Shown piece by piece: positions 6,972 to 14,187 of a stretch of DNA of 21,982 nucleotides. The notes beneath the pieces were generated by a model. That model was not told where the DNA came from and searched no databases. It worked only from the letters and a program-made list of their open reading frames with translations. The stretch covers positions 1 through 21,982 of the forward strand of contig JAEYXX010000155.1 in the NCBI GenBank assembly GCA_023431055.1. Direction: 5' to 3'. Made by a program: the position numbers and the translations under genes. Within the stretch, counting starts at the first letter, position 1; each line of letters starts with the position of its first letter. The stretch comes from Pseudomonadota bacterium (lineage in GTDB: Bacteria > Pseudomonadota > Gammaproteobacteria > Pseudomonadales > Pseudomonadaceae).

Positions 6972-7010
6972 TGCCCTACACCCTGTAGGAGCGGCTTCAG
7001 CCGCGAAGCT
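6972..7010. repeat. REP-like element with GGAG foot
   Basis: TGTAGGAGCGGCTTCAGCCG contains the hairpin GCGGC-TTCA-GCCGC preceded by GGAG, a common Pseudomonas REP form. Directly before it CCTACA and TGTAGG form a small inverted repeat. It sits between the terminator and the atoB ribosome site. Confidence 0.65.
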
Positions 7011-7041
7011 TTTCCGCCCTACCGCGCCAAGAGGATTTCCC

Positions 7042-8223
7042 ATGCAAGACGTCGTCATCGTTGCCGCCACTCGCACCGCCATCGGCAGCTTCCAGGGCAG
7101 CCTGGCCGATATTCCCGCGCCGGAACTCGGCGCCATCGTCATCAAACGCCTGCTGGAGCAGACCGGCCTCGACGCTGCCCAGGTCGATGAAGTGATCCTC
7201 GGCCAGGTGCTTACCGCAGGCAGTGGCCAGAACCCCGCACGCCAGGCCGCCATCCGCGCCGGCCTGCCCCACGCCGTACCGGCCATGACCCTGAACAAGG
7301 TCTGCGGCTCGGGCCTCAAGGCACTGCACCTGGCCACCCAGGCCATTCGCTGCGGCGACGCCGAGGTGATCATCGCCGGCGGCATGGAGAACATGAGCCT
7401 GGCGCCCTACGTACTGCCCAAAGCCCGCACCGGCCTGCGCATGGGGCATGCGCAGATGCTCGACAGCATGATCGTCGACGGCCTGTGGGATGCCTTCAAC
7501 GACTACCACATGGGCATCACTGCCGAGAATCTGGTGGAGAAATACGGCATCAGCCGTGAAGCGCAGGACACCTTCGCCGCCGAGTCGCAGCAGAAGGCCG
7601 TGGCCGCTATCGAAGCCGGTCGTTTCGATGCAGAGATCACTCCAGTGCTGATCCCGCAACGCAAGGGCGACCCTATCGCCTTCGCCCGTGACGAGCAGCC
7701 GCGCGCCGGCACCACAGCCGAATCCCTGGCCAAGCTCAAACCCGCATTCAAGAAAGACGGCAGCGTTACAGCCGGCAACGCCTCCAGCCTCAACGACGGC
7801 GCCGCTGCCGTGCTGCTGATGAGCGCGGCCAAGGCGCAGGCGCTGGGTCTGCCCGTGCTGGCGAAGATCAAAGGCTATGCCAACGCCGGTGTCGACCCGG
7901 CAATCATGGGCATCGCCCCGGTGTCGGCCACCCGTCGCTGCCTGGACAAGGCCGGCTGGAGCCTGGCCGACCTGGACCTGATCGAGGCCAACGAGGCCTT
8001 CGCCGCCCAGGCGCTGTCGGTCGGCCAGGAGCTGGGCTGGGATGCCGACAAGGTCAACGTCAACGGCGGTGCCATCGCCCTCGGCCACCCCATCGGCGCC
8101 TCGGGCTGCCGCGTGCTGGTGACCCTGCTGCACGAGATGATCCGCCGCGATGTCAAGAAAGGCCTTGCCACGCTATGCATCGGTGGCGGCCAGGGCGTGG
8201 CACTGGCCATCGAGCGCGCCTGA
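7042..8223 (+). CDS. atoB: Acetyl-CoA acetyltransferase (thiolase)
   Basis: The product is 393 residues, the standard length for biosynthetic/degradative thiolase II. The catalytic set is complete: C88 in LNKVCGSG, H349 in [14 protein letters not shown], and C379 in LCIGGGQG. It interconverts two acetyl-CoA and acetoacetyl-CoA in the cytoplasm. After CoA loading by the upstream transferase it would cleave acetoacetyl-CoA to acetyl-CoA. AGAGGA lies 7 nt before ATG 7042. The N-terminus [17 protein letters not shown] fits the family. Downstream are a REP element and the AtoE-type transporter gene on the same strand. The overall set resembles E. coli atoDAEB with the last two genes in the other order. 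Confidence 0.95.
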   Translation: MQDVVIVAATRTAIGSFQGSLADIPAPELGAIVIKRLLEQTGLDAAQVDEVILGQVLTAGSGQNPARQAAIRAGLPHAVPAMTLNKVCGSGLKALHLATQAIRCGDAEVIIAGGMENMSLAPYVLPKARTGLRMGHAQMLDSMIVDGLWDAFNDYHMGITAENLVEKYGISREAQDTFAAESQQKAVAAIEAGRFDAEITPVLIPQRKGDPIAFARDEQPRAGTTAESLAKLKPAFKKDGSVTAGNASSLNDGAAAVLLMSAAKAQALGLPVLAKIKGYANAGVDPAIMGIAPVSATRRCLDKAGWSLADLDLIEANEAFAAQALSVGQELGWDADKVNVNGGAIALGHPIGASGCRVLVTLLHEMIRRDVKKGLATLCIGGGQGVALAIERA

Positions 8224-8236
8224 GCAGCTAGAAAAC

Positions 8237-8289
8237 GTAGGGCGGGTGCAACCCGCCACTACAGGGATGGCGGGTTGCACCCGCCCTAC
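8237..8289. repeat. Paired REP element, copy 2 of the GTAGGGCGGGT family
   Basis: This 53-nt element is bounded by GTAGGGCGGGT and ACCCGCCCTAC. Each half is a hairpin (GGCGGGT-GCA-ACCCGCC and GGCGGGTTGCACCCGCC). It is the same length as copy 1 at 4508-4560 and differs from it mainly in the 12-nt centre. It begins 13 nt after the atoB stop. Confidence 0.85.
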
Positions 8290-8306
8290 GGTTCAACACA
8301 ACCACC

Positions 8307-8326
8307 CGCTCGGCCTCGGCCGAGCG
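8307..8326. other. 8-bp hairpin with CTCG tetraloop upstream of atoE
   Basis: CGCTCGGC and GCCGAGCG flank CTCG, a perfect 8-bp stem. No T-run follows. It lies in the 190-nt atoB-atoE spacer downstream of a REP. It may be a weak attenuating or processing structure; the role is unknown. Confidence 0.4.
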
Positions 8327-8413
8327 TTGTCATATCCACTGCAACCCGCAGGCATAGCCAACCCTGAATGCCTGGTAAAGCCCTTACACAACCATAAGAA
8401 AGAGGCGTCATCC

Positions 8414-9757
8414 ATGTTCAACACCCTAACCCGCATGAGCGTGAGCCTGGTACAGAAGTACCTGCCCTCACCCTTCGTGTTCTCCGCCTTGCTAACCCTG
8501 GGCGTACTGCTCGCCGGCATCCTCTCCACCGGTCAGTCGCTACCGGCCATGGTGCAACACTGGAGCGGCGGTTTCTGGACGCTGCTCGGTTTTGCCATGC
8601 AGATGGCGCTGATTTTCGTCACCGGCCATGCCCTGGCCAGCGCGCCGATCATCAACCGCCAACTCGACCGGCTGGCCGGCATGGCGCGCACACCGGGCCG
8701 GGCGATCGTCATGGTCACCCTGGTGGCGCTGGTCGGCTGCTGGGTCAACTGGGGCTTCGGCCTGGTGATCGGCGCGGTGTTCGCCCGCGCCCTGGCACGC
8801 AAGGTCGATGGTGTCGACTACCCGCTACTGGTGGCCTCGGCCTACTCGGGCTTTCTCGTCTGGCACGGCGGCCTGGCCGGCTCGATTCCGCTGTCGATGG
8901 CCACCGGCGGCCCGGATCTGGCGCGCATCACCGCAGGCGTGCTGACCGACCCGGTGAGCATCACCGAAACCCTGTTCAGCCCGTTGAACCTGACCATCGT
9001 GATCCTGCTGTTCATCGGCCTGCCGCTGCTCAACCGCGCCATGCACCCGCGCCACGGCGCCAAGGTCGCCGACCCGGCCAAACTGGTGGAATCGCGTGCA
9101 GAGCTGCCGGCTCGTGAAACCCCGGCACAGCGCCTGGACGACAGCCGTATCCTTGGTCTGGCACTGGTGGCCATGGCCGGTATCTACCTGTTCAACCACT
9201 TCGCCACCAAGGGCTTCGTGCTTGGTCTGGACGTGGTCATCGCCATCTTCCTGTTCAGCGGCCTGCTGATGCACGGCACCCCGGAGCGCTACATGCGCGC
9301 GGTGGACGAGAGCGTGCGCGGCATCGGCGGCATCGTCCTGCTGTTCCCCTTCTACGCCGGGATCATGGGCATGATGATGGGTGCCAACGCCGATGGCATC
9401 TCCCTCGGCCGGCAGATCACCGAGGCGTTCATTTCCTGGTCGTCGGCTGACACCTTCCCGCTGCTGGCCTTCCTCAGCGCTGGCGTGGTCAACGTGCTCG
9501 TGCCGTCCGGTGGTGGCCAGTGGGCCGTGCAAGGGCCGATCATGCTGCCAGCCGCGCAGGCCCTGGGCGTTTCGCCGACCGTCACCGCCATGGCCATTGC
9601 CTGGGGTGACGCCTGGACCAACATGATCCAGCCGTTCTGGGCACTGCCGCTGCTCGGCATCGTTGGCCTTGGCGCCCGCGACATCATGGGCTACTGCCTG
9701 ATCATGCTGCTGTACTCGGGCGTCGTGATCTGCGGCGCGTTCTACTTCCTCGGCTGA
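8414..9757 (+). CDS. atoE: Short-chain fatty acid transporter, AtoE family
   Basis: The product is a 447-residue, highly hydrophobic inner-membrane protein of the SCFA_trans family, the same size as E. coli AtoE (440 aa). It has the family's N-terminal pattern (VSLVQKYLPSPFVFSALLTLG), about ten to twelve membrane segments, and the conserved VPSGGGQWAVQGPIM and GDAWTNMIQPFWALP stretches. It is expected to import short-chain fatty acids such as acetoacetate or butyrate as substrates for the upstream CoA-transferase. ATG at 8414 is chosen because GAGG lies about 8 nt upstream and the first membrane segment begins soon after. The longer reading frame would run through the repeat-containing spacer. 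It is the last gene of the cluster. Confidence 0.92.
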   Translation: MFNTLTRMSVSLVQKYLPSPFVFSALLTLGVLLAGILSTGQSLPAMVQHWSGGFWTLLGFAMQMALIFVTGHALASAPIINRQLDRLAGMARTPGRAIVMVTLVALVGCWVNWGFGLVIGAVFARALARKVDGVDYPLLVASAYSGFLVWHGGLAGSIPLSMATGGPDLARITAGVLTDPVSITETLFSPLNLTIVILLFIGLPLLNRAMHPRHGAKVADPAKLVESRAELPARETPAQRLDDSRILGLALVAMAGIYLFNHFATKGFVLGLDVVIAIFLFSGLLMHGTPERYMRAVDESVRGIGGIVLLFPFYAGIMGMMMGANADGISLGRQITEAFISWSSADTFPLLAFLSAGVVNVLVPSGGGQWAVQGPIMLPAAQALGVSPTVTAMAIAWGDAWTNMIQPFWALPLLGIVGLGARDIMGYCLIMLLYSGVVICGAFYFLG

Positions 9758-9775
9758 CCAGGCAGCTAAGCCTTG

Positions 9776-9953
9776 CAGGGTGGGCTGGGCGGCGATCCGC
9801 TTCGGCCCACTCTGACCAACCCAGGTGGGCTAAAGCCCACCCTACGAGCTGACCTGCACCACTATCAGGCAGCCAACCGGCCCTGGGGTGAGCTTCAATC
9901 TGTAGGGAGGGCCGGGCGGAGATCGCCTCTTGTAGGGTGGGCTTCAGCCCACC
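9776..9953. repeat. Cluster of REP-like palindromes in the atoE-luxR convergent gap
   Basis: At least two clear units are visible. One is GGTGGGCTAAAGCCCACCCTAC (about 9824-9845), read inverted with a CTAC end. The other is GTAG followed by GGTGGGC-TTCA-GCCCACC (9932-9953). More decayed units start near 9776 (CAGGGTGGGCTGG...CGGCCCAC) and 9902 (GTAGGGAGGGCC). The 260-nt gap 9758-10017 has no convincing ORF. The cluster separates convergent genes and may protect both mRNA ends. Confidence 0.75.
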
Positions 9954-10017
9954 AGCGGCGGCCCACAGAGCTCGCCTCCTGACAGAGCGGGCACCGCCCC
10001 ATGCGGCCATCGCCCGA

Positions 10018-12624
10018 TCAATCCCCCATCAGGCCATACGCCTTGGCCATGGCCACCGCCTGGGTGCGTCTTTGCACGCCGAGCTTGACGTTGATCCGCC
10101 GCGCATGGGTCTTGACCGTGTGCAGCGAGATGAACAGACGATCGGCGATTTCCTGATTGGAATAACCCTGCGCAATCAACTGCAGCACTGCCAGCTCACG
10201 CGAGCTGAGCAGCGCGGTACCGGCACTGGCAGGTTCATCCAACCGCGGAGCCGGCTCGAACAGGCGCTGATGCAGGCTCTGCCCGGCCTCTCCCGGCAGC
10301 AGGCGTTCGAGCCATTGCGCCTGGCGCTGCTGCAACTCCTGCAAGGGCCGTAGCAGGCGCAGTTGTCGTGCCTCGCCGATGGTTTGCTGCAACAGGCCAT
10401 CGGCCTGTTCCACCTGGCCCTGTACCAGCAGCGCTTCGGCCAGGCTGACCCGGCATTCACAGGCCAGGCTGCGATGTCCGGCCAGCTGGCATTCATCCAG
10501 CAACAGACGCAATGCATGCTCGGCTGCCGCATGATGACCGAGCAGCAGGTCACAGATGGCCAGGCAGTGGCGCAAGCGCGGCAGCAGATCGTAGAACTCG
10601 GACGGCGCCAGTTGCTGGCGCTGCTGCAACTGCTGCAACGTCTGGGCGAACAACTCACGCGCACGCCCCGTCTGCCCCTGACGCAGCAGCAGACGCCCCG
10701 CCTGCAGTTGCAACACGCAGCGATAACGAACCTCAGGCACATGCGACCACTGCATCACCCGCTCGGCCTTCTGCAACCACTGGTGCGCCTCGTCGAGATC
10801 GCCGCGGCTCTCGGCCAGCTCCAGCATCCCCAGGTAACCAGAGATGATGTAGGCATCCTCGCAGTGCTCGGCTTCCTGCAGCCCCAGGCGATAGGCCTGC
10901 TGCGCCGCCTCGTCCAGGCCCTGGCGCGCCAGCAGGCTGGCCCGCACCAGCAGCAGACGGGCAACCACCGGGCTATGGCTGAAGTCTTCACGCAGCAGTG
11001 CCAGCGACTGTTCGGCCAGCTCGGCCGCACGCCCTGCCTCACCGCGCATTTTCAGCAGGAGGCAGTGATCGGTATTGATCAGGGCTTCGAAAATCAAACT
11101 GCCATGCAGTCGCGCCAGGCGCAGGCCCTGATCCAGCGCCTGCTTGGCCTGATCCAGGGCGTGCTCGGCCATATGCTGCTGAGCCAGCGCCTGATAACAG
11201 AGCACGCGCTGCGACCAGCTGCCCTCGTCCAGCATCTGCAGCGCTTCCTGGCAGTGCACGCGGGCATCGCGCCGTCCGCACTGACGCGCCAGCACGCCCG
11301 TCAGTGCCTGCCAATGGGCGATCAACTTGCGCTGGCGCCGCGCATCGGGTTGCGGCATGAAATGCGCCAGCCCCTTGATGCAGGCACTGGCCTCGTCGAA
11401 TCGGGCGCAGATGATCAGCGCCCAGGCCTGCAGCACGATCAAACGCGGCGAGCTGGCGAACAACCAGTCCGGCAGTTCCTCGCGCCATTGCAGCAGTTGC
11501 GCTACCGAATGGCCCTGCAGCAACTGCTCCTGATCGAAGCGCTGCAGATAGTTGACCGCGACCTCGACCTGCCCCGCCTGCAGGGCATGCTCGACCGCCT
11601 CACGAATGTCGCCATGCTGAGCGAACCACTGGCAGGCCCGTACATGGATCGGAGCCGGTGCCGGAGCCCCCGGTAAGCGCCGCAGTACCTCGGCCAGCGG
11701 CCGCCACATCCGGAACCAGGTGCCACTGCTGTCGAGACTGCGTACGAACAGCTGACGCCGCTGCAGCTCGCTTAGCAACAAGGTACCGCGGCCTTCCAGC
11801 AGGTGCTCGCACAGCGACCGGGAAAAGCGCGGCAGCAAGGCCAGCGCATGCAGATCGCTGCGCAGCTCTTCGTCCAGATCGGCCAGCACCTCCCGTTGCA
11901 CGTAGTCATGCAGCACCGGGCAACCATCCTGCAAGCGCTGCCGCAGCGCGTCCTCGTCGGCATCGAGCAACAGCAGACGAATCGCCGCCAGCCACCCCTC
12001 GCTGCCCTTTAGCAGGGCCTGCCGAAGGTCATCGGCCAGATCCACCTGCAGCGTCGCCAGCAGCTCGTCGAGCATCGTATTGTCCAGCGCCAGCTCCTCG
12101 CCCTTGAGCTCCAGCAGATCGCCCTCCAGCAGCAGGCGCGGCAGATTCCAGGCCGGCGTCCGGCGGCTGGCGACCCACCAGGTGACCTGCGCCGGCGCTG
12201 CGACGAACAAGCGATCGAAGCAGGCATCGAGCGCCTCGTCGGCCTGCCGCGGATAGTCATCGACAAAGATCCACAACCGCCCCGCCCGCTCATGCAGACG
12301 GTCGATCAGACCGGCTTCGCTGACATCCTCGCCCGGCAGCTGCATGGCAGCAGCCAGCCGCTCGCACAGTTGCGCGGGGCTCAGATTGCGCCCGGCAAGA
12401 TCGAGCCATACCCGCTCAACGGCGGCAGGCGTGTGCCGCGCGCACTGGCCGAGCAGCACGCTCTTGCCGGTTCCGGCAGGCGCGCACAGCAGGCGCAGAC
12501 GCGACTCGCTGGCGAGCAGACGCTGCAGCAGGACGGGACGGGAAACCACGCACGGTGGCAGCCGTGGTAGATCGGCAGGTTGCACCTGCAGCGCACTCGG
12601 ACGGGCGATGGCGAGGGTCGGCAT
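10018..12624 (-). CDS. MalT-like LuxR-family transcriptional regulator
   Basis: The product is 868 residues, close to MalT-type (LAL/STAND) activators of about 900 aa. Walker A is APAGTGKS (48-55) and Walker B is LWIFVDDY (117-124). A long helical, TPR-like middle (about 350-780) is rich in Leu/Gln/Glu. The C-terminal LuxR HTH (about 803-868) has SSRELAVLQLIAQGYSNQEIADRLFISLHTVKTH. Such proteins bind ATP and an inducer, then activate nearby catabolic or export genes. The ATG at 12624 has a weak GAGAGA site. It is downstream of, and same strand as, the DUF1302-DUF1329 operon but separated by a strong terminator, so it has its own promoter. I infer it controls that operon; its ligand is unknown. 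Confidence 0.9.
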   Translation of the reverse strand: MPTLAIARPSALQVQPADLPRLPPCVVSRPVLLQRLLASESRLRLLCAPAGTGKSVLLGQCARHTPAAVERVWLDLAGRNLSPAQLCERLAAAMQLPGEDVSEAGLIDRLHERAGRLWIFVDDYPRQADEALDACFDRLFVAAPAQVTWWVASRRTPAWNLPRLLLEGDLLELKGEELALDNTMLDELLATLQVDLADDLRQALLKGSEGWLAAIRLLLLDADEDALRQRLQDGCPVLHDYVQREVLADLDEELRSDLHALALLPRFSRSLCEHLLEGRGTLLLSELQRRQLFVRSLDSSGTWFRMWRPLAEVLRRLPGAPAPAPIHVRACQWFAQHGDIREAVEHALQAGQVEVAVNYLQRFDQEQLLQGHSVAQLLQWREELPDWLFASSPRLIVLQAWALIICARFDEASACIKGLAHFMPQPDARRQRKLIAHWQALTGVLARQCGRRDARVHCQEALQMLDEGSWSQRVLCYQALAQQHMAEHALDQAKQALDQGLRLARLHGSLIFEALINTDHCLLLKMRGEAGRAAELAEQSLALLREDFSHSPVVARLLLVRASLLARQGLDEAAQQAYRLGLQEAEHCEDAYIISGYLGMLELAESRGDLDEAHQWLQKAERVMQWSHVPEVRYRCVLQLQAGRLLLRQGQTGRARELFAQTLQQLQQRQQLAPSEFYDLLPRLRHCLAICDLLLGHHAAAEHALRLLLDECQLAGHRSLACECRVSLAEALLVQGQVEQADGLLQQTIGEARQLRLLRPLQELQQRQAQWLERLLPGEAGQSLHQRLFEPAPRLDEPASAGTALLSSRELAVLQLIAQGYSNQEIADRLFISLHTVKTHARRINVKLGVQRRTQAVAMAKAYGLMGD

Positions 12625-12711
12625 GGCAGCGGTTCTCTCTGCTTGTCATTGTTGAACCACTAGGCGATGGTACCCCGCTCACCGCTCACGACCACCCCTT
12701 GACGCTTATGG

Positions 12712-12727
12712 CGTGAGATTCACGTGA
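12712..12727. promoter_or_regulatory. Palindromic site upstream of the LuxR regulator gene
   Basis: CGTGA (12712-12716), three bases, then TCACGTGA (12720-12727) gives overlapping dyads about 90 nt upstream of the regulator's ATG. It could be an operator for that gene, but no family consensus was recognised. Confidence 0.25.
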
Positions 12728-12740
12728 GAGAAGCAGACAG

Positions 12741-12775
12741 AAAAAAGCCGGTGGCACACAGGGCGCCACCGGCTT
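12741..12775 (-). terminator. Rho-independent terminator after the DUF1302-DUF1329 operon
   Basis: On the minus strand AAGCCGGTGGC pairs with GCCACCGGCTT (11 bp) around a 9-nt loop and is followed at once by a run of Ts (plus-strand A-run 12741-12746). It lies 18 nt past the DUF1329 stop and ends the operon before the regulator gene. Confidence 0.9.
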
Positions 12776-12793
12776 GTTCAGACTGCTACCGGG

Positions 12794-14161
12794 TCAGCGA
12801 ACGCCGGCGTTACGCAGCGCCGCCGGGGTGAAGTCCTTGGCCGAGGCCTGGGTACCGTACTGCACCGCAGTCTTTTCCTCATTGGCCATGCCGATGGCGA
12901 TGTAGCGTCCGGCGATCACGTCATACAGGGCTTCGAGCGCGTATACCGGCACCTTCTTGTCGTACTGCTGGAACAGCAGCGCCTCACCGACACGCCACAT
13001 CTGCCCCCGACCGTCGTAATGCTCGGACAGGGCGATCTGCCAGGAGTCCTCATCCACGTAGAAGCGTCGCTTGGCGTAGATGTTGCGCTCACCGCTCTTG
13101 AGCGTGGCCTCGACTTCCCACACGCGATGCAACTCGTAACGGGCTAGATCCTGATTGATATGGCCAGCCTTGAGAATGTCGCTGTACTTCACCTGCGGCG
13201 AGGCCAGGCGGAAGTTGTTGTACGGGATGAACGCCTCGCGCTTGCCCACCAGCTTCCAGTCGTAACGATCCGGCGCGCCACTGAACATGTCGAAGTTGTC
13301 GGTGGTGCGCAGGCCATCGGCCGCAGTGCCCGGGCCGTCGTACGCCACCTGCGGGGCACGCCGCACGCGACGCTGGCCGGCGTTGTAGATCCACGCCATG
13401 CGCGGTTCGCGAACCTGATCCAGCGAATCGTGCACCAGCAGCACGTTGCCCGCCAGGCGCGGCGGCGCGGTGACCCGCTGCTTGAACAGCAACAGGGTGT
13501 TTTCCGCCTTGGCCGGATCCATATCGGGAACGTTGTCCGGGAAGGCGACCTCATCCTCGAAATTGACCAGCGTGTAGGACCCGTTGGCCTGTGGCGAAGC
13601 CTGGACGATGCTGCGGCGCAGGTTGCCGCCGCGATAGCGGGTGATGTGGTTCCACACCACCTCCAGGCCGCTCTGCGGAATCGGGAAGGCGTAGTAACGG
13701 CTCTGACCGAAGTTGGTCAATCCGTTGCCGCCCTCCACCAGCCCGGTATTCAGTGCACTGGTCTTGGCCGCGGCGTAGATGTTGTCCGGCACCGCAGCGC
13801 TGCGATGGGTCGGGTATACCGCCATGCGGTAGCTTTCCGGATAACGCTGAAACATCGCCAGCTGGCCGGCAGTCAGGCGGTCACGGTACTCATCCAGATT
13901 CTGCGCAGTGATGGTGAACAGCGGCTGCTCGCCCGCGAAGGGGTCGCTGAGAAAACCGCGTGCATCGACCTGCCCGGCATTGGCCGCCAGGCCGCCGGTC
14001 CAGGCCGGGATGGTGCCTGCGGCATTGCCTTCCATCTGCGCACCCAGCGGGGTCAGACTGTTACCGAGCTTGGCCGCTTCCTGCTCGCTGACCGCGGCCA
14101 GCACGCCGCTGGCCAGCAGGCTCAGGGAAAGTGCGCCGAGCATCTTCAGGGTTGTATTCAT
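12794..14161 (-). CDS. DUF1329 periplasmic protein
   Basis: The product is 455 residues with a clear signal peptide (MNTTLKMLGALSLSLLASGVLA, cleavage near 22-24). The mature part fits DUF1329 (motifs such as AAKLGNSLTPLGAQMEGNAAGTIPAWTGG, WNHITRYRGGN and RFYVDEDSWQIALSEHYDGRGQMWR, quoted here in pieces). DUF1329 proteins have a LolB/LppX-like lipid-binding fold and are almost always encoded beside DUF1302 proteins. The start is decided by the ribosome site: GAGGA touches an ATG at 14167 with no spacing but stands 6 nt from the ATG at 14161, so the latter is used. The gene lies 26 nt downstream of the DUF1302 gene. The likely role is moving a hydrophobic substrate through the periplasm; this is inference. 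Confidence 0.88.
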   Translation of the reverse strand: MNTTLKMLGALSLSLLASGVLAAVSEQEAAKLGNSLTPLGAQMEGNAAGTIPAWTGGLAANAGQVDARGFLSDPFAGEQPLFTITAQNLDEYRDRLTAGQLAMFQRYPESYRMAVYPTHRSAAVPDNIYAAAKTSALNTGLVEGGNGLTNFGQSRYYAFPIPQSGLEVVWNHITRYRGGNLRRSIVQASPQANGSYTLVNFEDEVAFPDNVPDMDPAKAENTLLLFKQRVTAPPRLAGNVLLVHDSLDQVREPRMAWIYNAGQRRVRRAPQVAYDGPGTAADGLRTTDNFDMFSGAPDRYDWKLVGKREAFIPYNNFRLASPQVKYSDILKAGHINQDLARYELHRVWEVEATLKSGERNIYAKRRFYVDEDSWQIALSEHYDGRGQMWRVGEALLFQQYDKKVPVYALEALYDVIAGRYIAIGMANEEKTAVQYGTQASAKDFTPAALRNAGVR

Positions 14162-14187
14162 CTGCATTCCTCAACTGATCCTGTGAC

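Noticed and set aside
8150..8413. N-terminal extension of the AtoE protein
   Set aside because: The open frame runs back through a REP element and into atoB; the AtoE family begins near the ATG at 8414, which has a ribosome site.
9758..10017. CRISPR array
   Set aside because: The repeats are palindromic, unevenly spaced and in both orientations, as expected of REP sequences, with no regular spacers and no cas genes.
10363..11676. A 437-codon plus-strand frame opposite the LuxR regulator
   Set aside because: Gln/Leu/Arg-rich antisense shadow with no domain; the minus-strand LuxR protein has Walker and HTH motifs.
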